Source: Semisulcospira habei
Lineage: Eukaryota; Mollusca; Gastropoda; Semisulcospiridae
Length of the DNA: 64,000 bases
Assembly: GCA_036245525.1 (NCBI GenBank)
Contig: BTPG01000003.1
Location: 134,972,873-135,036,872, forward strand
Reading direction: 5' to 3'
Positions 46,734 to 58,319 of the stretch are shown here, piece by piece. The notes below the pieces were generated by a model. That model was given only the letters and a program-made list of their open reading frames with translations, was not told where the DNA came from and did no database searches. Position 1 is the first letter of the stretch, and each line of letters begins with the position of its first letter. The position numbers and the translations under genes were made by a program.

Positions 46734-46839
46734 CTAAATTTATTTCAAGCAATGGGTGTATCAAAATAAAGCCATTAGGCAACTCAATGCCTGTCTTCCA
46801 ACCTGTGCTGTGTACAAAAACAAAACAGGAAAACAAACG

Positions 46840-47110
46840 CATCATACACACACAAAAAAACCAAGATGGGATGAACCTTAACCAACAAGGTCCCTTCTAT
46901 GCGAGAGCTTTTCTCGCTGTGAAGGGTCTCTAACTTTTGTCTTTGACCTCATTCTGGTGTTGAAATTCTCCTAATTAATTTAAGCCTCACAGATCTGCCA
47001 ATGCATTGGCGAGCTGTTTAAGGGGCACAGTTCATACGCATCATTGGTTATTCAAACGTCATTTATCATTGAGTTATTCTTTTGAAAGTGTGTGTGTTGA
47101 TCATAGGAAA
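46840..47110 (+). repeat. Copy of the 50.8-53.1 kb foldback family (outer part)
   Basis: Shares AAGATGGGATGAACC, CCCTTCTATGCGAGAGCT, TCTCGCTGTGAAGG, ATTCTGGTGTTGAAAT and CAAACGTCATTTATCAT-type blocks, in the same order, with the arm starting at 50,792. Confidence 0.7.
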
Positions 47111-47389
47111 GATCTGATATTCATTTGAATTATTTTGGATGGGAATTACGTACCTTTTTAGTAGGATTCACTTTCTTTTTTGCTTGGAGAATTGCGATCA
47201 ACTTCTGTTGTGTAGCTACAATGACGTGTCTTTTTGTTAAAGTGTTGCCAAAGTCCGACCTCGTTTGACCTAGAACGTACAGCGCGGTTATTCTAGTGAC
47301 CTCATATACGACGTCAAAGTTGTTGGCAACATTTCGTAACATTGTATCAAGTGTCTAGATAGTAGTGGAAATTTGTAGTTATTTCTATA

Positions 47390-47500
47390 GCATTCTTTTT
47401 CATGAATATTAATAAGTTTTGGTTACATTTTCTTTTCCGATTGTTTGTGTTGTGCGAATTTGCTGGATTATTCTGGAAATCTGTAATAGTATAAAAGAGT
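47390..47500 (-). repeat. Repeat copy, inverted match to 63,685-63,795
   Basis: About 110 bp. The reverse complement here (TATACTATTACAGATTTCCA ... GTAACCAAAACTTATTAATA) matches TATACTATTATGCATTTCCA ... GTAACCAAAACTCATTGATA at the right end of the window. Confidence 0.7.
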
Positions 47501-49650
47501 CCGACTTCCGCCTCGTCTGCAGCAGTCTCCAGCGCAAGCTCAGAGATCTCCAGAACGAGTGGTGGACCAGAATCGCACAGATGACCCAGCTTTGTGCTGA
47601 CAACAGTGACTACAGGGGCTTATACGAAGCACTGAAAGCAGTGTATGGCACCAAGCACCTGATACAAAGTCCCCTGCGAAGCGCTGATGGACAGGCACTC
47701 CTCACAGATAATAACTAAATCTTGAACCGCTGGTCGGAATACTTTCAGGACCTCTTCAGCGCTGAACGCACTGTTCAAGAAGCAGTCATCCTCCAAATCC
47801 CACACCTCCCAGTAAAGGTTGAATTGGACGAACCACCCACTGCTGAAGAGACCCTCACAGGGATCCACCAGCTCAAGAGTGGCAAAGCAGCAGGCATTGA
47901 CGGAATCCCACCAGAGATCTGGAAACATGGAGGCCCAGCACTGCACAACAAGCTCCATGACCTCTCTCTCTGCGGCTGGGAGGAAGGAACACTACCAAAG
48001 GATCTCCGCAATGCAGTCGTCATCACCCTGTACAAGAACAAAGGAGAGAAGTCTGCCTGCTCCAACTACCGTGGAATTACCCTGCTGTCCATTGCCGGGA
48101 AAATACTCGCAAGGCTGCTCCTGAATCGGCTGGTACCTGCCATTGCAGAGGACCACCTCCCAGAGGGCCAGTGTGGCTTCAGAGCCAACAGGAGCACCAC
48201 CGACATGGTCTTTGTGCTGAGACAGCTTCAAGAGAAGTGACGCGAGCAGAACAAAGGGCTGTATGTAACGTTTGTCGACCTAACAAAAGCGTTCGACACT
48301 GTGAGCAGGCAAGCGTGTGGCAGATCCTGGAGTGACTTGGCTGTCCCTCAAAGTTCCTCAGCATGATCGTCCAGCTTCACGAGGACCAGCAAGGCCATGT
48401 CAGACTCAACAATGACCTCTCAGAACCATTCCCCATTCTCAAAGATGTGAAGCAGGGCTGTGTGCTGGCACCGACCCTCTTCACCATCTTTTTTAGCATG
48501 ATGTTGAAGCAGGCCACAGTGGACCTCGACGATGACGATGCAGTGTACATCAGGTATCGTCTCGATGGCAGCCAGTTTAACCTCAGACGACTGCAGGCCC
48601 ACAGCAAAACCCTAGACCAACTGATTCGTGAGCTGCTCTTTGCTGACGACGCTGCCCTCCTTGCACACACAGAGAGAGCCCTGCAGCGCATCACATCCTG
48701 CTTCGCAGACGCTGCCCAGCTCTTTGGACTCGAGGTCAGTCTGAAAAATACAGAGGTTCTCCATCAGCCGGCACCCAAGGTAGAGCATCGCCCTCCCCAC
48801 ATCACCATCGGCGAGTCTGAACTGAAGTCAGTGCACCAGTTTACCTACCGTGGCTGCATCATCACGTCAGACGCCACGCTGGACAAGGAGCTGGACAGCA
48901 GGCTGGCAAAAGCAAACAGCGCTTTCGGGGGTCTATACAAGCGGGTGTGGAACAATCAACAGCTGAAAACAGGCACCAAGATCAGCGTGTACAGAGCTGT
49001 CGTCCTCACCACCCTGCTGTATGGTTCCGAGTCCTGGGCCCTCTACCGCAGCCAATTACGACTCCTCGAACGCTTCCACCAGCGCTGCCTGCGTACAATC
49101 CTTGGCATTCACTGGAGTGACTATGTCACAAACGTCGAGGCCCTTGAACAAGCAGAAACTGTGAGCATCGAGGCTTTGCTGCTGCGGTCACAGCTCCGCT
49201 AGGCTGGGCACGTCTCCAGGATGGAGGATCATCGCCTACCCAAGATCACCCTGTTCGGCGAGCTCGCCACTGGACACAGAGACAGGGGGGGGGGGCCCCA
49301 AAGAAGAGATACAAAGACTGTCTCAAGAAGTCACTTAGTGCCTGCCAAATCGACCACCGCCAGTGGTCTTCACTTGCTGCGGACCGTGACACCTGGCGCT
49401 CCACCATTTACAAGGCAGCTGTCTTCTTTGATGACTCTCGCAGAGCTGGACTTAAAGACAAGCGGCTCAGGAGAAAAAAACAGAGATGCTGCAACTCAGA
49501 ACCCTGACCAGACCTCCCTCTGCAGCCACTGCGGTCGAACCTGCTTGTCCCCGATTGGCCTCCGCAGTCACGAGCATGCCTGCAGACGTCGTGGACAACA
49601 CCTATAGAATCTTCGTTCGCGCAGTCAAGCCAAGAAATGCTAGTACCCGA
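47501..49650 (+). mobile_element. LINE ORF2 with C-terminal C2H2 finger, 5'-truncated
   Basis: Starts inside the endonuclease-RT linker (LRDLQNEWWTRIAQMTQLCA). Reverse transcriptase: SGKAAGIDGIPPEIWKHGGP, YRGITLLSIAGKILARLL, CGFRANRSTTDMVFVLRQLQ, YVTFVDLTKAFDTV, DVKQGCVLAPTLFTIFF and an intact active site LLFADDAALLAH near 48,640. It then has FGLEVSLKNTEVLHQPAP, LLYGSESWALYRSQLRLLER and SLCSHCGRTCLSPIGLRSHE ending at 49,607. Stops at 47,717, 48,238 and 49,199 and frame changes near 48,300 and 49,290 inactivate it. It is the same family as 34,395-34,630 and closely related to the minus-strand element at 16.1-18.6 kb. Confidence 0.88.
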
Positions 49651-50791
49651 TTACGATGTCCCGGTAATTAATCTCATACTGTCGCTGGTCCAATATGGTC
49701 TAAACGACCTGGCTGTAGGCTGTAGAGATCAGCAGACACAGTGTGTAATTCACACAGCCGATCCACAAACAGTGAAGCAGCAGGTCGGACCAGGATAGCG
49801 GCCAAAGGAAAAAAGTATCTGAAAACGACAAAGGAGGGTACACATAAAACAGGAAAAGCGAAAGCCCCAGAATAATTTTTAATATTTTATTGAGAATACT
49901 TAAACTTCTTCAATTTTTAATCCTTGTACTTAAGTGGTCCTAAATTTTAATCTGGATTGTAAATATGGAAAGTAAATTATAACTTTTATATATAAGGACC
50001 GCTGCTGGTGAGCAAGCGCACTATAAATCATATTATAAAAGTTAATAAATAAATTATAGAATTAAATATTTTATGTCGTGCTTGTCAGCTAAAGTCAAAA
50101 GCGCTAGACCCTGATCACCTCGGTGCAGAGGGACAGGAAAATGGAGAAAAGAAGAAGAAGATGTCGACGTCCGGGTGGGTAAACACTCTAGCGATGATTC
50201 CTGTTTGTTTTCATCGCAAATGTAGGGTCCTATAAGCGCTCAGCTCGTCGTTAAACTGGATAACAGTACGACTCATTGCAAATCAGTATGAAACACAACA
50301 CTGTGTACTTTGCATTTAGTTTCTCTCGTAGACTCAAGTACTGGCGTATAGAAGTTAACACAGAATGTACATTTCTTGCCAACAAGTAGCTGTCGCTCTC
50401 CACAAATGTTTTTCCCGTAGGGTCGGTGTTTTGCCTGGTGTGACCGAAATAAACTTCAGTTTAAACCGAAACCTTTGCAGTGACCCAGGCGAGTAACCAA
50501 ACTTGTTTTATTTGTCAGAGTCACAGGGACTCTTACATTTTCATTCTCTGGGGTGGGGGGGGGGGGTAGCATTTTTATGTGTGTTGTCTTTTTGGCTGTT
50601 CTTACTGTTAACACGGACACCCTTTTCAAAACTGTGGTTAGGGGTACCGTAAATTCATTCATTTTCCCACACAAAACATAGATGCATCGTGTTCGTGATT
50701 AATTCTGGTTTTGGAAAAAACAATTCTTCTCATGTCTTTTTCTGCTGTGTGTGGTTCGTTCTGCCAGGTACACTAGTTGCAGGTGGAAAAA
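49651..50791. other. Unassigned sequence
   Basis: AT-rich, no gene seen. A G-run lies at 50,551-50,567. Confidence 0.45.
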
Positions 50792-51574
50792 AAGATGTGA
50801 TGAACCAAAACCCACACAGTCCTTTCTTTAATGATGAGAGCTGTTTTCGCTGTCAAGGATAAGAGCTGAATCATAGTGTGTGCAGTCCCTTCTATATGAG
50901 AGCTGTCCTCGCTGTCAATGTCTCTACATTTTGACTTGGCTTGATTCTGATGTTGAAATATCTCCTTTTGAAAAGCCTCGCAGATGAGCCAATGAGTCAT
51001 TGTGAACTCTATAAGGGGCGCGCGCAGTGCATACGCGTCATTCTTTTGTCAAACGTCATTTGTCATGACGTATTTTTTAAGTCCCTCCTATGTATAGAAG
51101 TGACTTTTTAGGACGGGTCGCGGTGGAGCGAATTTGATAGTTTGTCCATGATGTCAAAGGCGAGCAAGCTAAACCTCTAACAATTGAAGTAAAAAAATAC
51201 AAATTACGTCATGTGTAGTTCCCTAACCTCGTTGCTGAACGTACATTTGGCGCGAAGCGCTGTATGTGCGTATGTATGTATGTGCGTATGTATGTGTGTG
51301 TCTGCGTATGTACGTAAACAAGAGAATCTCCAATATTTCTGTACACACAAGCTTGAAACTTGGCGAAATACTTTCTTAACTGGGTGGCTAAGAGAGCATC
51401 CGAGCGAATTGTAATTGAATGTCTCATTGAAGACATAAACAACCGTTTATAGGAAGTCAGTTGACCCAGATCAGAGTCAGTAATTTTTGTCATATTTACT
51501 TGAACTTTTGCATATGACTAGTTTGGAGAAAGTCATTGGATGAGTTCGTTAACCAGCTTTGTATCCTTTCAACT
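50792..51574 (+). repeat. Foldback element, left arm
   Basis: Matches the reverse complement of 52,491-53,137 along its length: GATGAACC...CCCACA at the outer edge, then CTCGCAGATG, TTTTAGGACGGG, CCATGATGTCAAAGGCG, TTGGCGCGAAGCGC, GAAGACATAAACAACCG and GGAGAAAGTCATTGGAT near the inner edge. A TATG/TACG-rich microsatellite at 51,263-51,310 is mirrored by CATA repeats in the other arm. Confidence 0.8.
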
Positions 51575-51831
51575 TTTTTTTAGTAAAAAAATAATTTTTT
51601 TCAGAAAAAATTAAAACACAAAAAAAATTTATTCTAGAGAAAGTCAGACAGTGGCGGTGACGTAAAAGAGGCAACTCCGTCACCACGCAGACACTGACAT
51701 AATACTCTAAATAGGACGTCATTTTCTCTGCGCGAGCGGCTCTCTCTCTCTCAACGGCAAGTTTGAAAACTGGTCCTGTTACCAATAACTTCTACCGTTG
51801 GAAAATAAAGGTTCATTGTTCATTGTTCATT

Positions 51832-51901
<70 letters not shown>

Positions 51902-52189
51902 ACAAACATGCGCGCATCTCCAGGAGTAATAGATTCTCATGAGCTTGGAGGGCTCATGAGGATCTATGTCTCTTGGAGATGTTTCGAGCGCGCGCGCACG
52001 CAAGCACTAACACGCGCTTCTAGAAGAGCATGCAGGTGACCCGTGTACTTATTATATCATGTAGCTAGGTAAAATCAACCTGCTTTAACAAAAATTATAG
52101 CAATACTGAAATTGTACCTTGAAGTTCTACTTTTGTCACCATCTTCTCAAGCCTATGAAGCTAAAGTGAAACTCATACCACGTAAAATA
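51575..52189. other. Foldback spacer with (CT)n and a ~70-bp hairpin
   Basis: A (CT)n tract at 51,834-51,900 is followed by a hairpin (51,911-51,981). CATCTCCAGGAG ... ATAGATTCTCATGAGC pairs with GCTCATGAGGATCTAT ... CTTGGAGATG, flanked by GCGCG words. No gene. Confidence 0.6.
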
Positions 52190-52440
52190 TTAATTTACGT
52201 AAAAACTAAAACAAGCGTCATGAAAAATGACTTTTGACAAATCAATGACGCGTATTTTCTGCGGCCTTATAGAACTCACTGATGCATTGACAGATCTGCG
52301 AGACTTTTTCAATAGGAGAGAATTCAACATCAGAATCAGGTCAAAGACAAAAGGCAGAGACCATTGACATCGAGGAGAGCTCTCATATAGAAGGAACTGC
52401 ACACACTATGATTCAGCTCTCATTATAGAAGTGTTTTTTT
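52190..52440 (-). repeat. Extra partial copy of the foldback arm
   Basis: TTTGACAAATCAATGACGCG, GATCTGCGAGACTTTTTCAA, GGTCAAAGACAAAAGGCAG and ATAGAAGGAACTGCACACAC match, in reverse complement, the outer half of the left arm (50,840-51,060). It has the same orientation as the right arm, giving two right-arm-like copies in series. Confidence 0.75.
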
Positions 52441-52490
52441 TTTTAGTGTTTAATTCTTTTCTGAAAAAAAAAAATAAGTGTTACTAAAGA

Positions 52491-53137
52491 AATTGAAAGG
52501 GTACAAAGATGGCTAACGAACTTATCCAATGACTTTCTCCAAACTAGCTCTATGCAAAAGTTCAAGTAAGTGTGACAAAAATCACGGACTCTAATATGGG
52601 TCAACCGACTTCCTATAAACGGTTGTTTATGTCTTCAATGAGACACATGCATTACATACATGCATACATACATACATACATACATACATACATACATACA
52701 TACATACATACATACATACACACATACATACATACATACGCACATACGGCGCTTCGCGCCAAATTTACGCTCAGCAGCGAGGTTAGCGTAACGAGACGTG
52801 TCGTAATTTGTATCTTGTTACTTCAATTATTAGAGGTTTAGCCTGCCCGCCTTTGACATCATGGACATGCTATTAAATTCGCCGCACCGCGCCCCGTCCT
52901 AAAAAGTCCCTTTTATAAATAGAAAGGACTTAAAAATTACAAATAGATTTTACAAACCAATGACGTGTATATACTGCGCCCTTATAGAGCTCACTGACGC
53001 ATTGGCACATCTGCGAGGCTTTTTCAATAGGAGATATTTCAACATCAGTGAGGTCAAAGACAACAGGTAGGGACCATTGACAGCGAGGACAGCTCTTATA
53101 TAGAAGCAACTTTGTGGGTTATGGTTCATCCCATCTT
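52491..53137 (-). repeat. Foldback element, right arm
   Basis: Reverse-complement partner of 50,792-51,574. It includes a CATA microsatellite (52,653-52,740) and ends GTTCATCCCATCTT. Confidence 0.8.
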
Positions 53138-53154
53138 GTTTTGTTTTGTTTCAG

Positions 53155-53178
53155 AACCCCCGGCCACGCCAGCACCAG
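53155..53178 (+). CDS. Possible 24-nt microexon (phase 1-1)
   Basis: Preceded by a strong acceptor (TTTTGTTTTGTTTCAG) and followed by G|GTATTA. In phase 1 it reads PPATPAP with split codons at both ends, matching the phases of the exon at 9283 and the candidate at 36,692. Proline/alanine-rich linker character fits a stalk region. Very short, and the donor is weak. Confidence 0.25.
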
Positions 53179-54249
53179 GTATTATTATTATTATTATTAT
53201 TAGTAGTAGTAGTAGTAGTATTAGTAGTAATAGTATCAAATTTAATATTCTTGGTCTTGTGAGATTTAGAAAATGTGTTCGTTTAATTAGTCTGACAATT
53301 TTAGCCTCTTTTTGAATTAGTTAATGTTGTATTACACACTCGTGTGTCTGGAACTGTGCGAAAAGATTTTCAGTGGAACAACATCTATGTTTGACCACGT
53401 ATATAAATAATAAATAAAATTTGCTATGCTTATCTGAGAAAGTGTAATTAAAGATTACAGCTATTATAACATCGTGTTGACAGCTATACACTACACCAAA
53501 TAAACTGTTTAAAACGTTTGAGGAGCGGCGGAAATCAACGCTGCCTAAAGTGGGACACTTCCAGCTGCCTCTAAAGAATCCTTGCTCTTATTTATTATTA
53601 TTACATGGTATTTATACAAAATCTATGGGCCACAGACAAAATTTCTTCTATAATATGTTTAAATTGTTTCTTTTGTCTGTGCTTCTGTAAAGAAACACTT
53701 TGAAAACGTGCTATTGCTTCAAATAAAAAAGGCATTTTCATTACTTTCAGGGAGGTCCCGAAAAAGAAACAGGAATATTTGGTTCACTATGTGTAATGGT
53801 CTGTGCACTGCAAATTCAGTATAAGTCGATCAGATCCTATCTCAATACAGAAACAACAGATACGCGGTTTTCGTATCTGTACATTTTTGGTAAAAATGAG
53901 TCTGTAACCACAGTACAGATCTTTTAGAGCAAAACAGGGAACACGATTGGTACTTTCGCCTAGCAATATGTGCATTCACTGTAGACAGTGGACGTATTGC
54001 AATGCGCGCGAGATGAATCGACCATGAAAGCCGAAAGCGTGAGTTTAAAATAAATAGACATTTTTAGATGGGTGTCTTGCCGCAAACACAGAGTAAAAGT
54101 ATTCTAGTTTTCGAAAAGAATCCGGTACAAAAGATTTTTGCCGAATCAGTGTAATGTGTCTCAGAGCTACGTTTTTACTTGCGCATCTGGGAGTGTATCG
54201 CGTTATCCCTTTTAAGGATGTGGCAGTAGGCAGATGTTCACATCTGCAC
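53179..54249. other. Unassigned AT-rich sequence
   Basis: Starts with (ATT)n/(AGT)n trinucleotides (53,180-53,232). No gene recognised. Confidence 0.45.
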
Positions 54250-57200
54250 GGGACATAGACGACCCCGCCCTCCACGAGTCCCCTGCTGTCTTGCAGGTTA
54301 GGTTTTGGATAACCAAAGGCTATGGTGCTGACACGGTACCTGATTGGGTGTATAAACTTCCTTGATGAAGTCACCACTCGGGGCGAAAGAATCCCATGAG
54401 GGTCTCATCGGCCACGTGTCCAGGACCAAGGCGAGCCACAAGTTATGTGGAGTTTCGGTTGTGGTTAACAGCCTGGAGAGGGATGGGCTCCGCCAGGTTC
54501 TTTTGCCCAAGACACACCACATGCAATGACAACCTTACCTCAATCCATACCGGATTGGTCGTCGCCCGGAGCAAGGACCGCGCCTTCTGTCTTGCGCCAG
54601 GGCAGAGGTGTTAAGTGTGTTACTGGTGCACCATCACCATCAAAACTCCGTGCCAGAAACAACATCAGCATTGGCACTTGAAACGTCAGAACATTAAGAA
54701 CGCATGGAAAGGTAGAGGAACTGACACATAAAATGAACAGATACCATTGGACCATCCTAGGACTTTGCGAAGTACGATGGAAGAACCTTGGGGAAACATC
54801 AACCCAGGAAAACCGCAAACTGTACTACAGTGGAAGAGAAGACAAACACGAACAGGGTGTCTGATTTCTCATCCACAAAGACATCGTCAACATCGTCATG
54901 AGTTGTCGGCCAGTCTCGAGTAGGCTTATCACCATACGCTTGAGGGCAGCCCCATTTAATATCACCATTGTACAAGTTTATGCTCCAACAACAGACTATG
55001 GCGATGAGGAAATAGAAGACTTCTATGACCAACTGCAAGAAGTTATGGACCAGACCCCCAAGAAAGACATTCTTGTGGTGCAGGGAGACTGGAATGCCAA
55101 AATAGGAGAGGATGCTGCTAGGAACTGGAAAGGCATATGCGGACGCTGCTGCAACGCAGAGACCAACGACAGAGGCTTAAGGCTCCTGGAATAACGATCT
55201 AAAGCTGATGAACACGTTTGGCCCGCACAAAGCATCCAGAAGGTGGACATGGCACAGCCCGAACGGAGAGCACCATAACCAAATTGACTACATCATGGTG
55301 AAGAGACGCTTCCAGACCAGTGTGAACATTGCCAAGACAAGAAGTTTTCCAGGAGCAGACATTGGAAGCGACCATGACTTAGTGATGATGACCTTCGGAC
55401 TCCGCCTAAAGAAGGTCAACACGCAGGGTCCCACCAGAATCAAGTTTGACCTCGAGAAGGTGAAAGACCCAGAGGTAGCGGAAGCCTTTCAGGCAAAGAT
55501 AGGAGGAAAATTCGCACCACTGCTACGTATAGGTGCAGAAGACACGGACGTGGACACACTGGTTGACACATTTAACACTGTTGTAACCCAAACAGTCAGT
55601 GAGATCCTTGGCAAACACCGACAAGCAAAAAACCTTGGGTTACAGCTGACATCTTTGTTCTATGTGACAAGCGTCGGGAATTAAAGAAAAAGAAATCAGA
55701 GGTAGAAGGAGCTAAACAATACAGGGAAATTAACCAGGATATCAAGAAAAGCATGAAAAAGGCAAAGAATAAGTGGATTGAAGATCAGTGTAAACACGTA
55801 GAAGAAAACCTGAACAAAAATAATAGCAATAAAGCATACCAGCTGGTGAAAGACCTGACCAGTGTAAAACAAGGATGCTCCTCGATCATTCAAGATAGTG
55901 AAGGGAACTGTCTTACGGAAGACCAAGACATACATTAAGAGATGGGCAGAGTACTGCTCAGATTTGTACAACCACCGAGCTGCAGGGGACCCAGGCATAC
56001 TTGTCAGCCCACCCGTGACCAACAATGACAACTATCCCATCCTCCGAAAAGAAGCAGAGGCTGCAGTGAAGTCGCTGAAAAAGGGAAGGCAGCAGGAGCA
56101 GACAAAATCCCTGCAGATCTAGTCCAAGAAGGGGGAGAAGACACGATAAGCGCCTTACTAACAATCTGCAATAAGATCTGGCAGTCAGGGGATTGGCCCA
56201 CACCATGGATCCAATCACTTATAATAACTCTCCCCCCAAAAAGGCAACTTACATCAATGCCAGAACTATCGCACGATCAGTCGTATATCCCACCCAAGCA
56301 AAGTCATGTTAAAGATCCTACTGAACAGGCTGAAGCCACAGGCAGAGGAAATCATAGCTGAGGAACAGGCAGGCTTCAGACCAGGGAGCAGAACAACTGA
56401 GCAGATCTTCAACCTGAGAGTTCTAGGTGAGAGATACCTCCAGCACCAGCAGGACCTCTATCATGTTTTTGTGGATTTTAAGAAAGCGTTTGACAGGGTG
56501 TGGTATGTAGCCCTTTGGTCCATCCACCATGAAGCTATAAAACATCGATTCCAACCTAATCAAAGTCATAGCAAACCTTTACAACAAGGCCACTAGCGCA
56601 GTCTGCTTCAACGGCAAAATAGGAAACTGGTTTAGGACTACAGTTGGAGTCAGACAAGGCTGCTTGCTCTCACCTACTCTTTTCAACATCTTCCTGGAAA
56701 GAATCATGATAGACGCTCTGAAAGATCATGAAGGAACTGTCAGTATTGGAGGCAAAACAATCACAAACCTGCGCTTTGCGAACGACATTGATGGCCTTGC
56801 AGGAACAGAGAAGGAGCTAGCTCAGCTGGTGGAAAAGCTGGATAGTACAGCCATTGCATATGGGATGGAAATCAATGCAGAGAAGACCAAAATGATGATC
56901 AATAACGCCAGTGGCATTGGCACTGAAATCATGGTTGGAGGCCAAAAACTGGAAACAGTTAAGAAATTCAAATAATTAGGAGACATTGTGACATATGAGG
57001 GATCAAAACCAGAAATACTGTCCAGGATTGCGCAGACAACAACAGCACTGACAAGATTGAAGTCCATATGGAAGGACAGAAACATCACACTCTGCTCCAA
57101 GATCAGACTGATGCGCTCCTTAGTCATCTCAGTGTTCTTGTATGCCTGCGAGTCATGGACCCTCACAGCAGACCTTGAAAGGAGGATACAAGCCACTGAA

Positions 57201-57600
57201 ATGAGATGTTTTCGAAGGCTGCTTGGCATCTCATACAGAGATCACATCACAAACGAGGAAGTGGGAAGCAGAATCAGGCAAGCCATCGGGCCCTATGAAG
57301 ACTTGTTAGCCATTGTGAGAAAACGCAAACTGAAGTGGTATGGGCATGTCACGCGTTCAGCAGGGCTTGCCAAAACAATCCTGCAAGGCACTGTGCAAGG
57401 AGGACGAAGGAGAGGAAGACAGAGGACAAGATGGGAGGACAATATCTCAGAGTGGACAGGACTGAAGCTGGGCGATACGCTGAGAATGGCAGAGAACAGA
57501 GAGGATTGGAGGGAGCTGGTTGCCAAGTCATCAGTGGTGTCCCAACGGTCGGCAAGACTACGGGATATAGATAGACGGATAGATAGACACAGGAACCTAT
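54250..57600 (+). mobile_element. LINE (APE endonuclease plus RT), near full length, inactive
   Basis: A leader (54,250-54,660), then endonuclease: VRTLRTHGKVEELTHKMNRY, ILGLCEVRWK, FNITIVQVYAPTTDYGDEEI (54,960), VVQGDWNAKIGED (55,075), HHNQIDYIMVKRRFQT (55,270) and GSDHDLVMM (55,368). Linker with a Lys-rich helix. RT: EEQAGFRPGSRTTEQIFNLR (56,360), HVFVDFKKAFDRVW (56,465), GVRQGCLLSPTLFNIFLERI (56,650) and LRFANDIDGLAG (56,772), where the first Asp of the usual FADD is Asn. C-terminus: ACESWTLTADLERRIQATEM, KRKLKWYGHVTRSAG and GGRRRGRQRTRWEDNI, ending near 57,620 with ATAGATAGAC tail units. Numerous stops and shifts. The same family left the fragment at 1,715-2,030. Confidence 0.88.
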
Positions 57601-57620
57601 CCTGTAGCAGACGATACTGA

Positions 57621-58319
57621 CAAATAACCAGCCGAATATTAATTCGACAGCCACACTGCCTGCATCTGTATTCCATAACAGCAGTTGTCACAGCCCTATT
57701 TCACAGTTGTACATGGAGTGTGGCTGTCAAATGTATCATCCAGTTATGTGTCAGTATTATCTTCTACAGAATAAGTTCGTGTGTAGGCCTACGTGAAGCT
57801 GATAGGGATATACTTGTAACTGCAGTGTATCTCATGTTCTGTGTGCACTGGCCGATATGCCTCAGTGAGCGTTTCGATCGACTTTTTAGCGGCGACGTAT
57901 AGCCCTAGCTGGTCCCAAAGGTGCGGGACGAAACAAAAAGACTGAACCTCAGCTTTAACCCTTTAAACGCCGAAGAGCACTAGATTAGAAGAGGCTTAGA
58001 TCCACACACTCCTATAGTAATTAGTGGTGTTTAGGCGAGGGAGGAGTGATAAACATAATTTAAACGGAGGGAAAGAGGACTGAATGCGTGGGTGGGGGGC
58101 GGTGTCCAGTAGTAGCCAAGTACTGAGTAGGCGGGGGAATTTCCCGACTGTGGAATGCTATGATGAGAAATGGAGATTGTGAGAGAGAAAGGGTGGGAAA
58201 GTCTGGAGGGGGTGAGTGCGTATGCGAGGATGAGAGGAGTGAGTGGGAGGTGGATGCGTGGGCGGTTACAGTAGTAACTAGGGGACGGTACCGAATAGTG
58301 CGCCAGTCAGCAACGCAGC
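57621..58319. other. Unassigned sequence
   Basis: No gene recognised. G-rich, direct-repeat-poor sequence. Confidence 0.45.

Noticed and set aside
51911..51981. Hammerhead-type ribozyme (hairpins with CTCATGA words near 51.9 and 59.9 kb)
   Set aside because: The conserved CTGATGA and GAAA core is not present in the right arrangement in either place.
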